DNA of 55,348 nt, from assembly GCA_045576235.1 (NCBI GenBank), contig JAZNGA010000021.1:1-55348 (forward strand). The letters are read 5' to 3'. Numbering within the stretch: the stretch's first letter is position 1; each line of letters opens with the position of its first letter. Both the position numbers and the translations under genes were made by a program. The DNA is from SIG437 sp045576235 (GTDB taxonomy: Bacteria; Bacillota; Clostridia; UBA1381; UBA9506). The notes under the pieces are model-generated. The model was not told the DNA's origin. It did not search any database and saw only the letters and a list, made by a program, of their open reading frames with translations. Below, piece after piece: positions 42,133 through 50,695 of the stretch.

Positions 42133-42975
42133 TTACCCAAAATTTTTCTTAAGCCACTGTTTGTGATATTCAACAGAAATTGTTTCGTTTTTTAAGAACT
42201 TAAACATTTCAGCTGTCTGGGAAACTGTTCTCTCACCCATAGCACGCGCAATTCTTTCATTCATTCCTGCGTGGAAATCGCCTTCGTAGGAATTGGGGTA
42301 GTTGCCCATCCAGGCAAACGGAGTGTAGATTCCGAGATTATCAAACTCGTCGAAAAGATGAGTGCTTGTTCCGTCAACCTGCTCAGCTCTGTCAAGTCTG
42401 ACACGCTCCGGCATTATGTCATAAAGCCAGCCTGTTTCCGTGAAGCAGCCGTGACCGCTGTGTTTTGAGCCGTGAGATTTTAAAATGTTGATATCCTCCT
42501 CTGTGAGATATGGATATTTTTCAAGCTCAGACAAAATGAGAGATGGAACAGGCATGCTCTGATAATATGAATAAACGAGGAAGTCATAGTTTTTCTGAAC
42601 TATGCTTCTGACAAAAGTTCCAACAATGTTCTTGTTTCCACCGTGCGCATTGATTATGACGATTTTCTTAAAACCGTTTCTTGCTATCTCAATGCAGGAC
42701 TGCTCTAAAATGTCCATAATCAGTCTCTGCGGGAAAATGATTGTTCCTTTAAATTCACCTGCGCCGCTTTTTTCACCGAAATACATAGACGGGAAAACGC
42801 AGACAGGCTCTCTTTCTGCGGCTCTGACTGTGAATTCTTTAGCTTTTATCGTGTCACATCCGAGCGGGAGATGCTGACCGTGAGCTTCAACGCAGCCCAT
42901 CGGAATAACGCAAACACCACCGGATTTTTTTACTGCATCATCAAATTCTTCTTCTCTTAAATGAATCCATTCCAT
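42133..42975 (-). CDS. Creatininase family amidohydrolase
   Basis: A 280-residue protein of the creatinine amidohydrolase family, metal enzymes that open cyclic amides or act on formamides and related ligands. The metal motifs are IPMGCVEAHGQHLPLGCD, INAHGGN and SGHGCFTETG. The gene is alone on the minus strand and divergent from a sugar isomerase gene. True creatininase activity is only one of many in the family, so the substrate is open. AAGGAG precedes the ATG. Confidence 0.9.
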   Translation of the reverse strand: MEWIHLREEEFDDAVKKSGGVCVIPMGCVEAHGQHLPLGCDTIKAKEFTVRAAEREPVCVFPSMYFGEKSGAGEFKGTIIFPQRLIMDILEQSCIEIARNGFKKIVIINAHGGNKNIVGTFVRSIVQKNYDFLVYSYYQSMPVPSLILSELEKYPYLTEEDINILKSHGSKHSGHGCFTETGWLYDIMPERVRLDRAEQVDGTSTHLFDEFDNLGIYTPFAWMGNYPNSYEGDFHAGMNERIARAMGERTVSQTAEMFKFLKNETISVEYHKQWLKKNFG

Positions 42976-43182
42976 TTAAAACACTCCTTTTAAGCTTTGT
43001 TTTACCTTAATTACAGCATTTTTTAGCATTTTTGTCAATTTTTTTTTGCGGGGAGTGGACAGATGGCGGGAAATGTGGTAAAATAGGAATATATTTTATG
43101 TTATTAAGGTTTTTTAAGTGAGAAATCCGATAGCATAAACAACCTGAAAAAACTATATTTTAATTTAACAGGAGGCTTTATA

Positions 43183-44064
43183 ATGAATAATGTTATAATG
43201 CATGTGAATTTTGGTGAACTGAGATGGAACTACTATGGCAGAAAATCAATTGAGGACATTGTTAAAATGGCGGCAAAAATCGGCTTTGACGGAATTGAAT
43301 TCAGAGACAATCCTCCCGTTGAGCTCAGCCATTTATCCTATGAAGAATATGTGACGGAAATTGCAAGATGCAAAGAGAAATATGGTCTTAAACAAATTCT
43401 CATGGCGGCAAATCTGGCGGAGGCAACAGGAAAGCCGAAGGATGAGAGAGATAAGGAAATTGAAAGAGTCTTAAAATGTGTTGAGTTTGCAAACAAGACT
43501 TGCGGAACAACTGTTTTCAATGCTTTTGCTAAGGCGTTTGTTTCAGACAAAGGCGCAAATCTCAGCGTTGATTATCACGGAAGCGCAGCAGCAACGGAGA
43601 AAGACTGGGAAGAAACAGTTGAGGTCTTTAAAATTGCGGCTAAAAGACTTGAAGAGCTCGGCGTTAAGTTTGCTTTTGAAACTCATATGCGCTATCTCCA
43701 CGACACGCCTGCGGCTTCGAAAAAGCTTGTTGATTTAATCGATTCTCCTTCAGTCGGAATTAACATGGATTATGGCAACACAGTTTATTTTAAAGAATAT
43801 CCGACCGTTGAAGAAACAATTGACCTCTATGGCGATAAGCTTTTCTACACTCATTTGAAAAATTCCGTGCCGAAGGATGAGCTTAAAAGGACTGCAACAG
43901 CTCTGTCATCGGGCGAAATCAACCATAGAAATTATATCCGTAAGTTAAAGGAAACAGGCTTTAACGGACCGATTGGAATTGAAGCTCCGAGAGTTGGAGA
44001 CAGAGAATGGTATGCAATGGAAGATTTTACATATTTTAAAATGATAGACAAGGCGACTGACTAA
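43183..44064 (+). CDS. Xylose isomerase-like TIM-barrel sugar isomerase/epimerase
   Basis: A 293-residue protein of the AP-endonuclease-2/sugar phosphate isomerase superfamily. SIEDIVKMAAKIGFDGIEFRD near the start, FAFETHMRYLHDTPAASKKL, VGINMDYGNTVYF, FYTHLKNSVPKDE and PIGIEAPRVGDREWY carry the usual metal-binding Glu, His and Asp residues. Related enzymes act on keto sugars, inositols or hydroxypyruvate. AGGAGG precedes the ATG. Its divergent partner is the creatininase-like gene, which hints at a shared catabolic route. Confidence 0.88.
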   Translation: MNNVIMHVNFGELRWNYYGRKSIEDIVKMAAKIGFDGIEFRDNPPVELSHLSYEEYVTEIARCKEKYGLKQILMAANLAEATGKPKDERDKEIERVLKCVEFANKTCGTTVFNAFAKAFVSDKGANLSVDYHGSAAATEKDWEETVEVFKIAAKRLEELGVKFAFETHMRYLHDTPAASKKLVDLIDSPSVGINMDYGNTVYFKEYPTVEETIDLYGDKLFYTHLKNSVPKDELKRTATALSSGEINHRNYIRKLKETGFNGPIGIEAPRVGDREWYAMEDFTYFKMIDKATD

Positions 44065-44100
44065 GGGGAATTCCTTGTCTGGCAGGCAGATAAAAAAAGG

Positions 44101-44140
44101 AGCTTAAGCAAAATGAAACCATTTTGCTTAAGCTTTTTTT
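44101..44140 (+). terminator. Terminator of the sugar isomerase gene
   Basis: A 14-bp perfect stem (44101-44114 with 44121-44134) then seven T. A partial second copy of the right arm (ATTTTGCTTAAGGC) follows at 44157-44170, where glnS ends from the other side. Confidence 0.9.
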
Positions 44141-44178
44141 GTTGGACGGAAAATAGCATTTTGCTTAAGGCTTTTTTA

Positions 44179-45831
44179 TTATTCCGGCTTAAACGAGCTT
44201 TTAAGCGGTGCAGTTCTGTTAAAGACAGCATCGTTTTTACTGTCGCGCGTGAAATATCCCATGCGGACAAACTGGAATTTTTCATCAACCTTAGCATCCT
44301 TTAACGAAGGCTCACATTTTGCATCGCCATATATAATAACCGACTCGGGATTTATAAACTCTTCAAAAGTGTCCTCTTCAAGAAGAGTTGCAACATTTTC
44401 CTTGTTAAAGATGTTGTCATAATAGCGAACTTCGAAATCAATTGCAGAGTCCTGACTGAGCCAGTGAATGTTTCCCTTGACCTTTCTGCCATCGACAGGA
44501 TTTTTGTTTCCTGTTTCAATGTCAACTGTGCAGAGAAGCTCCGTGACATTACCTTCTTCGTCGTGGACAACCTCGTTGCACTTCATAATATATGCTCCCA
44601 TCAGACGAACCTCGCCATCGGGACGCAACCTTTTAAATCCGGGAACAGGCTCTTCCATGAAATCGCTTTTTTCAATGTAGAGCTTATTTGAAAACGGAAG
44701 CAAGCGACATCCAAGTTCAGGTTTTTTAGGATGATTGGGAAGCTCAAAATATTCAATATGGTTATCGGGGAGATTTGTTATAGTGACCTTAAGAGGCTCT
44801 ATAACTGCAACACGACGGAGAGCATTTTCGTTAAGCTCTTCACATATGCAATATTCAAGCAAGCGTATGTCTGCCATGCTGTTTGCCTTTGCAACTCCGC
44901 TGCGCTCAATAAAATCAAAAATGGCAGATGGTGTGTAGCCTCTGCGGCGAAGTCCCTGAAGCGTTGGCATTCTGGGGTCGTCCCATCCGTCAACATATCC
45001 CATTTCAACAAGCTTTCTTAAATAGCGCTTGCTCATAACAGTGTATGTCATGTTAAGACGGGCGAATTCCCACTGATGCGGCTTGTGCTCAAAGCCTATG
45101 TTATCGACAACCCAATTATATAGCGGGCGGTGATTTTCAAATTCGATGGAACAGAGAGAATGTGTGATTCCCTCAAGCGCGTCCTGAATAGGGTGAGCAA
45201 AGTCATACATAGGATAGATGCACCACTTGTTTCCCTGACGATGATGGTCCATATGAAGTATTCTGTATATTACAGGGTCGCGCATATTCATATTAGGTGA
45301 TGACATATCTATTTTAGCGCGCAATGTTCTTTCGCCATTTTTAAATTCACCATTTCTCATGCGCTCAAATAAATCAAGGTTTTCTTCAATGCTTCTGTTT
45401 CTGTAGGGGCTTTCTTTGCCCGGCTCTGTCAGCGTGCCGCGATACTTTGTCATTTCCTCTTGTGAAAGGTCGCAGACAAAAGCCTTTCCGTCACGAATGA
45501 GCTTTTGTGCAAACTCATAGCATTTATCAAAGTAGTCACTGCCATAGTAGATGCCACCTGTCGGGTCAGCACCAAGCCAGTGAAGGTCCTCTTCAATCGC
45601 TTTGACAAATTCGTCATCCTCTTTAACGGGATTTGTGTCATCATAACGAAGGTTGAAAAGACCCTTATATTTTTTTGCAGTGTGAAAATTTATCCAGATA
45701 GCCTTGGCGCTGCCAATGTGAAGATATCCGTTAGGCTCCGGTGGGAAACGAGTGTGAACACTGTTTTCGCGCCCTTCGGCTAAATCAGAATCAATGATGT
45801 CGTGAATAAAATTTGAATGCTTCTCTTCCAT
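44179..45831 (-). CDS. glnS: Glutaminyl-tRNA synthetase
   Basis: GlnRS charges tRNA(Gln) directly with glutamine. The 550 residues show the class I HIGH-type motif in RFPPEPNGYLHIGSAKA, the MSKRYLRKLV (MSK) loop, and the C-terminal beta-barrel anticodon-binding region. GlnRS rather than GluRS is indicated by the YGSDYFDKCYEFAQKLI and EFARLNMTYTVMSKR blocks. Most Firmicutes lack this enzyme and use GatCAB, yet gatCAB is also encoded in this window. GlnRS in Clostridia is usually explained by lateral transfer. Confidence 0.95.
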   Translation of the reverse strand: MEEKHSNFIHDIIDSDLAEGRENSVHTRFPPEPNGYLHIGSAKAIWINFHTAKKYKGLFNLRYDDTNPVKEDDEFVKAIEEDLHWLGADPTGGIYYGSDYFDKCYEFAQKLIRDGKAFVCDLSQEEMTKYRGTLTEPGKESPYRNRSIEENLDLFERMRNGEFKNGERTLRAKIDMSSPNMNMRDPVIYRILHMDHHRQGNKWCIYPMYDFAHPIQDALEGITHSLCSIEFENHRPLYNWVVDNIGFEHKPHQWEFARLNMTYTVMSKRYLRKLVEMGYVDGWDDPRMPTLQGLRRRGYTPSAIFDFIERSGVAKANSMADIRLLEYCICEELNENALRRVAVIEPLKVTITNLPDNHIEYFELPNHPKKPELGCRLLPFSNKLYIEKSDFMEEPVPGFKRLRPDGEVRLMGAYIMKCNEVVHDEEGNVTELLCTVDIETGNKNPVDGRKVKGNIHWLSQDSAIDFEVRYYDNIFNKENVATLLEEDTFEEFINPESVIIYGDAKCEPSLKDAKVDEKFQFVRMGYFTRDSKNDAVFNRTAPLKSSFKPE

Positions 45832-45862
45832 TGTGAATTCTCCTTTTATCTGTTATTTGTCG

Positions 45863-45891
45863 ATTATACCACAAAACAGCCTTTATTACAA
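45863..45891 (-). promoter_or_regulatory. Promoter of glnS (minus strand)
   Basis: Read on the minus strand, TTGTAA (45891-45886), 17 bases, TATAAT (45868-45863), about 30 bases before the ATG. No T-box leader is present. Confidence 0.75.
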
Positions 45892-45936
45892 CAAAAAATC
45901 TAAAAAATTTTTAAGAAATCATGAGTCGGTGCTTTG

Positions 45937-46767
45937 TTATTTTTTCGTTTCTTTTCTGTATTTAAGTGGCGATTTCCCGATTTTCTCCTTAAAAATCTTG
46001 CCAAAGTAGGAAACACCTGAAAAACCTGTCAATTGTGAAATGTTTTCAACTGAAAAATCTGTTGAAAGGAGAAGCTGTTCTGCCTTTTTAATCCTTTTTT
46101 CATTTATGTAGTCTTTCACCGTGGTGCCATAAGCCTCGTGAAACAGAGTGTATAGCACGCTTTTTGAAATGTTTGTGTGAGATGAAAGCAGCGAAACGGT
46201 GATGTTTGTTCCAAGATTTTCATCAATGAAGCTATTAATTTCAGAAAGTCTTTCATCAGTTTTTAGCGTGAGGGTTTTTTCTAAAAGAATGTGTTTAGCA
46301 ATGATTTCGGCGATGTGCGATATGCTTTCAATTTTTTCAATGCCCAAAGGATTAATTTCATTAAAAAACTTTTCCGCCTCGGCACCATCTATGCCAAGGC
46401 TCATTACATGGTCTCTGACAGCAGCAAAAGACAGCTTTGCGCGGATTTGACCGAACATAATGTATCCGATGACAAAATCATCGAAAATTATCGGAATAGC
46501 AACATCATAAAGCCCCGCATGGCAAAGGTGAGGAACTGTCTTTTTCGTCTTCTGGCACTCTTCTAAAAGGTGGCTGTCAGATTTCAAGCACATCTTCCTT
46601 CCGTCATTTGTTTTCTGTATTGCCCTGCAGTAGGGATTTTTCTCCCAGTGCAATCTGTCGGAAAGGGGAGTGAAGTCATTTTTTAAAAGCACCATATAAA
46701 TTCCTGTGGCATTATAGAAATCATTGAGAATTTTATTTGCTTTAGAAGCATCATAGTTAATAATCAT
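45937..46767 (-). CDS. AraC-family regulator with PocR ligand-binding domain
   Basis: A 276-residue regulator. Residues about 5-165 form a PocR sensory domain (FYNATGIYMVLLKND ... NPYCRAIQKTNDGRKMC ... CHAGLYDVAIPI), a PAS-like fold with conserved cysteines. PocR in Salmonella responds to 1,2-propanediol; others respond to small organic molecules. The last 100 residues are the double helix-turn-helix AraC domain. The ATG at 46767 follows GGTGA by 5 bases; the frame opens 4 codons earlier at a TTG. It is divergent from a DegT aminotransferase gene, its likely target. Confidence 0.9.
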   Translation of the reverse strand: MIINYDASKANKILNDFYNATGIYMVLLKNDFTPLSDRLHWEKNPYCRAIQKTNDGRKMCLKSDSHLLEECQKTKKTVPHLCHAGLYDVAIPIIFDDFVIGYIMFGQIRAKLSFAAVRDHVMSLGIDGAEAEKFFNEINPLGIEKIESISHIAEIIAKHILLEKTLTLKTDERLSEINSFIDENLGTNITVSLLSSHTNISKSVLYTLFHEAYGTTVKDYINEKRIKKAEQLLLSTDFSVENISQLTGFSGVSYFGKIFKEKIGKSPLKYRKETKK

Positions 46768-46918
46768 ATCAATCACCAACTTTATTTATAGCACAAAGTA
46801 GTTTTTTGTCAATAAATTATCTTGGCGCAGAAAATAGTTATAAAAATCGGGAAATATACACCTTTTTTTTAAGCCATCACTATGATAAGATGTAAATATA
46901 AGAAAAGGAGGAATGGAC

Positions 46919-48238
46919 ATGGGAAAATCAACAGATTTCCGCTATAACACAGGCGAGACTAAAGTGCCGTGGGCGGCAGTTGGCGAAAACTATAATGTAA
47001 ACGATTTAATAGAAATTATAAAGTTTTTAATGCAGGGAGAAGGAAAAGAATATGAGATGGCAATAGAAGCTGTCAGAGCTCAGGTTGAAAAGCTTGACAA
47101 GATTTCAACTCCTCCCGGAAAGCTTTCACTCGGAAGTAAGGTTGAAGAGGCAGAGGAAGCTTGTAATGAATATCTCGGCACAAAAAGCTCAACTTTTGTC
47201 ACAAATGCAACAGCAGGCTTTGAAATTGCATATAAATATGCGAACTTAAAAGAAGGCGACGAGGTTATCGTTCCTGCAATCACTTTTGTTGCCACAATGG
47301 CATATCCATTAGCTGTTGGCGCTAAACTTGTTTTTGCTGATGTTGACGAAAGGACAATTAACATGGACCCACGCGATGTGGCAAGAAAAATCACAGATAA
47401 GACAAAGATGATTGTCCCTGTTCACATTGGCGGCTATCCCGTTGACCTTGACCCGATTATGGAGCTTGCGAAAGAGCGCAGCATTTTAGTGCTTGAAGAT
47501 GCGGCTCACGCGTTCGGTGCGATGTATAAAGGCAAAAAGATTGGAACAATCGGCGATTTTGCAGCTTTTTCAATGCACGAGGTTAAAAACATCACATCAT
47601 TTGGCGAGGGCGGAATCTTAACGACAAATGTTTCAGGATTTGAAAATGAAATGAAGAGAGCAAGATTTTTAGGGCTTGATTTCACTTGCCCCATAAAAGA
47701 CTGGCTCTATAACATAACACCAATTCAAGGCAAAGAGCATCCGTTTGTTCCCGGAAATGCTTCCACAACGGAAATTCAGGGCCTTGGGCTGACGCTTCAG
47801 GTTGCAAGAAATGAAGCAATCATAGCGGAAAGAAGAGCAGCTGCAGAATATCTAAATAAGCGTTTTGCGGAAAATGATGCAATAATTACGCAGGATTTGG
47901 GAAATGATGAAATCAAGCCGACATTCCATCTTTATCTTTTGCAGATTGACCCGAAAAAGGCAGGCGGAGATGTTCAGGTTCTCAAGAAAAAGCTTGAAGA
48001 AAAGGGCGTCACTCAGATTGCTCACTTCGGTCCGTTATACAGGTTTAAGATAGTTCAGGACATGGGCTATGATTCAGACGAGATTGCTAAAACATGTCCC
48101 AACTGCGAAGAGGTGTTCTATAAGAGATACACTCATCTTCCGCTTTACGGCTTAAGTGAAGAACAACTTACATATATGGCTGATGCAGTGCTTGAAGCGG
48201 TTAGCGAGATGCAGGCAGGAAAACAAAAAAGAAAATAG
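46919..48238 (+). CDS. DegT/DnrJ/EryC1/StrS family sugar aminotransferase
   Basis: A 439-residue PLP enzyme that usually aminates keto sugars or inosose. FVTNATAGFEIAYKYANL, VPAITFVATMAYPLAVGAK, LEDAAHAFGAMYKGK and SMHEVKNITSFGEGG (with the PLP-binding Lys) are present. The internal CPNCEEVFYKRYTHLPLYGL near the end is typical of the longer members. The ATG at 46919 is 7 bases after AAGGAGGA; the ATG at 46913 is too close. Divergent from a PocR-AraC regulator, it may serve amino-sugar or aminocyclitol use. Substrate is not known. Confidence 0.9.
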   Translation: MGKSTDFRYNTGETKVPWAAVGENYNVNDLIEIIKFLMQGEGKEYEMAIEAVRAQVEKLDKISTPPGKLSLGSKVEEAEEACNEYLGTKSSTFVTNATAGFEIAYKYANLKEGDEVIVPAITFVATMAYPLAVGAKLVFADVDERTINMDPRDVARKITDKTKMIVPVHIGGYPVDLDPIMELAKERSILVLEDAAHAFGAMYKGKKIGTIGDFAAFSMHEVKNITSFGEGGILTTNVSGFENEMKRARFLGLDFTCPIKDWLYNITPIQGKEHPFVPGNASTTEIQGLGLTLQVARNEAIIAERRAAAEYLNKRFAENDAIITQDLGNDEIKPTFHLYLLQIDPKKAGGDVQVLKKKLEEKGVTQIAHFGPLYRFKIVQDMGYDSDEIAKTCPNCEEVFYKRYTHLPLYGLSEEQLTYMADAVLEAVSEMQAGKQKRK

Positions 48239-48278
48239 GCTGCAATAAAATGAATTTATTTTGCTGCAGCCTTGTTTT
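48238..48278 (+). terminator. Terminator of the DegT aminotransferase gene
   Basis: GGCTGCAATAAAAT (48238-48251) pairs with ATTTTGCTGCAGCC (48258-48271), then T-rich sequence. It begins inside the stop codon of the gene. Confidence 0.85.
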
Positions 48279-48282
48279 GTTA

Positions 48283-48311
48283 TTGACATCAGCATAAATT
48301 TAGACTAAAAT
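48283..48311 (+). promoter_or_regulatory. Promoter of the EamA transporter gene
   Basis: TTGACA (48283-48288), 17 bases, TAAAAT (48306-48311), about 100 bases before the ATG. Confidence 0.6.
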
Positions 48312-48408
48312 TAATTTAGCAAGATATGGTGGTGAAATTCGGAGAAAAGGGGAAGCCTTTAAAAGCGCCGCCTATGCTTTATAATTAAACATAAGAGGAT
48401 GCAGAAAA

Positions 48409-49251
48409 ATGGATTATTTATTACTTATAACCTCTTCAGTTGGTCTTGGTTTCAAGAGCATATTTGCCAAAAAAGGAAATGCCCATCTGACAGAAAAACA
48501 TAACATCTACACATATAATTTCTTCATGTTTGTGATTGCTTTTATCGCAACGGTTTCAGCCGGAATCTGGTCGTTTAATGGAATTAGTGCTTTTTCCGTT
48601 ATGTTGGCGGCTTTTTATGGCGTGTTTTTAGTTTTCGGACAAATGTTTCTCATCAAGGCTATGGATGTCGGAAGTGTTTCACTAAGCTCTCTTTTTTATT
48701 CATTCGGTTTTCTTTTACCGACTTTAGCAGGCGTTTTGCTTTATAAAGAGACCGTGTCGCTGTCGCAGATAATCAGCGTTTTGCTAATCGTTTTATCGCT
48801 TGTTATAACGACAGAAAGGGACGGAAAAGTGTCGGGGAAATGGTTTTCTCTGATTCTCATTGCTTTTTTGTGTAATGGCTCCGTTGGAGTTGTTCAAAAG
48901 ATATTCAGAATGTCAGAGTTTGGTCACGAGCAGAGCGGATTTATGATGCTTTCGTTCTTATTTGGTGCAGTTGTTTCGTTCATCTTTATGCCTAAAAAGA
49001 ACTTTTCCTTTCCGTCGAAAGATTTTTTAAAGGTTGTTTCAGGCTCGGGAATCACTTTGGGACTTGTCAATGTCATTAATGTTTACATATCGGGAGTGCT
49101 CCCTTCAATCATTGTTTTCCCGGGAGTCAATGGAGGAGGAATTATTGCCTCATCTGTTCTTGCGAGGATTTTCATAGGGGAGAAATTGTCGCTAAGGAAA
49201 AAGATTGGCATTGCAGTCGGGATTGTCGCAGTTTGCCTGTTTGCACTCTAG
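48409..49251 (+). CDS. EamA/DMT family transporter
   Basis: A 280-residue membrane protein with ten predicted helices in two halves, the plan of drug/metabolite transporters (EamA). Typical spots are FLLPTLAGVLLYKETVSLSQ near the end of the first half and SSVLARIFIGEKLSLRKKIG near the end of the second. Many relatives export amino acids or sugars, some import. Its position after the DegT aminotransferase suggests, but does not show, a common substrate. Confidence 0.88.
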   Translation: MDYLLLITSSVGLGFKSIFAKKGNAHLTEKHNIYTYNFFMFVIAFIATVSAGIWSFNGISAFSVMLAAFYGVFLVFGQMFLIKAMDVGSVSLSSLFYSFGFLLPTLAGVLLYKETVSLSQIISVLLIVLSLVITTERDGKVSGKWFSLILIAFLCNGSVGVVQKIFRMSEFGHEQSGFMMLSFLFGAVVSFIFMPKKNFSFPSKDFLKVVSGSGITLGLVNVINVYISGVLPSIIVFPGVNGGGIIASSVLARIFIGEKLSLRKKIGIAVGIVAVCLFAL

Positions 49252-49307
49252 TGGCATAATTTTGCAGAAAACTGTTGGATATTATCAGACGGGAAGGATA
49301 TTAACTG

Positions 49308-49376
49308 ATGGAATATGTGACTCAGATAATCGGCTATGTTTCGGGAATAATATCAGGCGTTTTGCTTAATATTTAG
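49308..49376 (+). CDS. Possible 22-residue hydrophobic peptide or gene remnant
   Basis: ATG to TAG gives one hydrophobic segment (MEYVTQIIGYVSGIISGVLL then NI), 12 bases after a GGGAAGGA site. It could be a small membrane peptide or the cut-off start of a transporter such as a sodium:alanine symporter. Nothing else supports it. Confidence 0.25.
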   Translation: MEYVTQIIGYVSGIISGVLLNI

Positions 49377-49459
49377 ATATAAGAATTTTTTTAAAAGTAT
49401 ATTAATTCACTATTGTGATATAATATAAAAAAGAAAATGATAATAGGGAGGAATTTATG

Positions 49460-49615
49460 ATGAAAAAATTTGCTTGTCCTTGCGGATATGTTTATGACCC
49501 CGAGGTTGGTGACCCTGATAACGGCGTTAGTGCAGGAACAGCTTGGGAAGATGTTCCTGAGGATTGGGTTTGCCCAGTTTGCGGACTCGGTAAAGATGCT
49601 TTTGAAGAAGAATAA
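49460..49615 (+). CDS. Rubredoxin
   Basis: A 51-residue one-iron electron carrier. The iron is held by two pairs, CPCGYVYDP (CxC rather than the usual CxxCGY) and CPVCGLGKD. The middle GDPDNGVSAGTAWEDVPEDW is the standard rubredoxin core. The first pair thus has one residue between the cysteines, where two are usual. The ATG at 49460 lies 8 bases after GGGAGG; another ATG stands 3 bases upstream. It may pass electrons to the reverse rubrerythrin at 38.3 kb. A TATAAT at 49419-49424 may be its -10. Confidence 0.93.
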   Translation: MKKFACPCGYVYDPEVGDPDNGVSAGTAWEDVPEDWVCPVCGLGKDAFEEE

Positions 49616-49628
49616 GCTTAAAATAAAG

Positions 49629-49668
49629 GAGCAGTAGCAAAATCAGTTCGTTTTGCTACTGCTCTTTT
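49629..49668. terminator. Bidirectional terminator between rubredoxin and mltG
   Basis: GAGCAGTAGCAAAA (49629-49642) pairs perfectly with TTTTGCTACTGCTC (49651-49664), with T-rich flanks on both strands, between two converging genes. A GCAAAA-core terminator. Confidence 0.85.
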
Positions 49669-49680
49669 ATTTTATCCCGT

Positions 49681-50685
49681 TCATTTATTTGAATTAGATA
49701 AGTGCTCATCAAATGTCTCTGCAAACCTGTGCACACCGCTTGAATCAAGCACAAAGAAAAGATAATTCGTCTCGGCGGGGTAGAGCGCTGACAAGATTGC
49801 TTTTTCTCCGGGCGAAGAGATTGGACCAATCGGGAGTCCGGGGTTTTTATATGTGTTATAGGGTGAATCAATCTTCGTGTCAGCAACAGAGAGAACAGTT
49901 TTTCTTTCTTTTAAAATGTATTGCACGGTCGCGCAGGACTCTAAATATGGATAGTCCTTGCTTTTTAAACGATTGTGGAAAACAGAGGAAACATTATCGC
50001 GGTCATGATCTCCCTGAGCCTCTCGCTCAATCACGGAGGCAAGCGTGATAACCTCGTCTAAAGTCATGTTAAGTTCGTTTGCCCGAAGGCGTAGGTCGTC
50101 CGCGACAATCTCATCAAAACGAGAAAGCATAGTGTTTAAAATGCTTTCTTCTGTGCTTTGAGAATCGAAAATGTATGTGTCGGGGAAGAGATATCCTTCA
50201 AGCCTTGTCTCGCGATTTGGGATGTTTTCCAAAAAGCTGAAGCCAAAATCGTGGTTTTGCGCTAAGGAATAAAATTTTTCGCGGTCAATCAGCCCGTTTT
50301 TTTCTAAAATGTCAGCAATCTGTCTGAATTCATAGCCTTCAGGAATTGTGACAGTCACAGCACCGACAGAATCGGGAAGAGAAGATAGCTTTTTAAAAAT
50401 CTCGCCATAGCTCATGCTGTTTTTTAGTGAGAAATCTCCGACCATATATTTTCCGTCAAAGCCCGAAATCTTCGACATAATCCTGAAAAACAGAGGATAT
50501 TCAATGACTCCGCTTTTTTTAAGGTCTTCTGCAATCCGGGCAGTTGATTCTCCGCTTTTAATGCTGAAGGAAACCTTTTCGTCACTTCCTGTTCCGATGT
50601 AGTCAAGCGCAAACGGAAGCGATATTGCGATTATTAAAATGAGAAAAAGAGTTAAAACAAATGATGGTTTTTTCTTTTTTTTCAT
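49681..50685 (-). CDS. mltG: Endolytic transglycosylase MltG
   Basis: MltG cuts nascent peptidoglycan strands and may set glycan length. The 334 residues begin with a basic tail and one membrane helix (about 9-28), then a LysM-like region (SIKSGESTARIAEDLKKSG) and the YceG catalytic domain with SVIEREAQGDHDR (catalytic Glu), FHNRLKSKDYPYLESCATVQY and NTYKNPGLPIGPISSPG. It is the last gene of the leftward tsaC-rimI-tsaD-mltG run, starting 10 bases after tsaD. Confidence 0.94.
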   Translation of the reverse strand: MKKKKKPSFVLTLFLILIIAISLPFALDYIGTGSDEKVSFSIKSGESTARIAEDLKKSGVIEYPLFFRIMSKISGFDGKYMVGDFSLKNSMSYGEIFKKLSSLPDSVGAVTVTIPEGYEFRQIADILEKNGLIDREKFYSLAQNHDFGFSFLENIPNRETRLEGYLFPDTYIFDSQSTEESILNTMLSRFDEIVADDLRLRANELNMTLDEVITLASVIEREAQGDHDRDNVSSVFHNRLKSKDYPYLESCATVQYILKERKTVLSVADTKIDSPYNTYKNPGLPIGPISSPGEKAILSALYPAETNYLFFVLDSSGVHRFAETFDEHLSNSNK

Positions 50686-50695
50686 AAAAGCCCCC

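Noticed and set aside
44464..45783. Several plus-strand open frames inside glnS
   Set aside because: All are shadows of the well-supported minus-strand glnS reading frame.
45832..45935. T-box leader for glnS
   Set aside because: The leader is about 30 bases, too short, and there is no T-box sequence or antiterminator.
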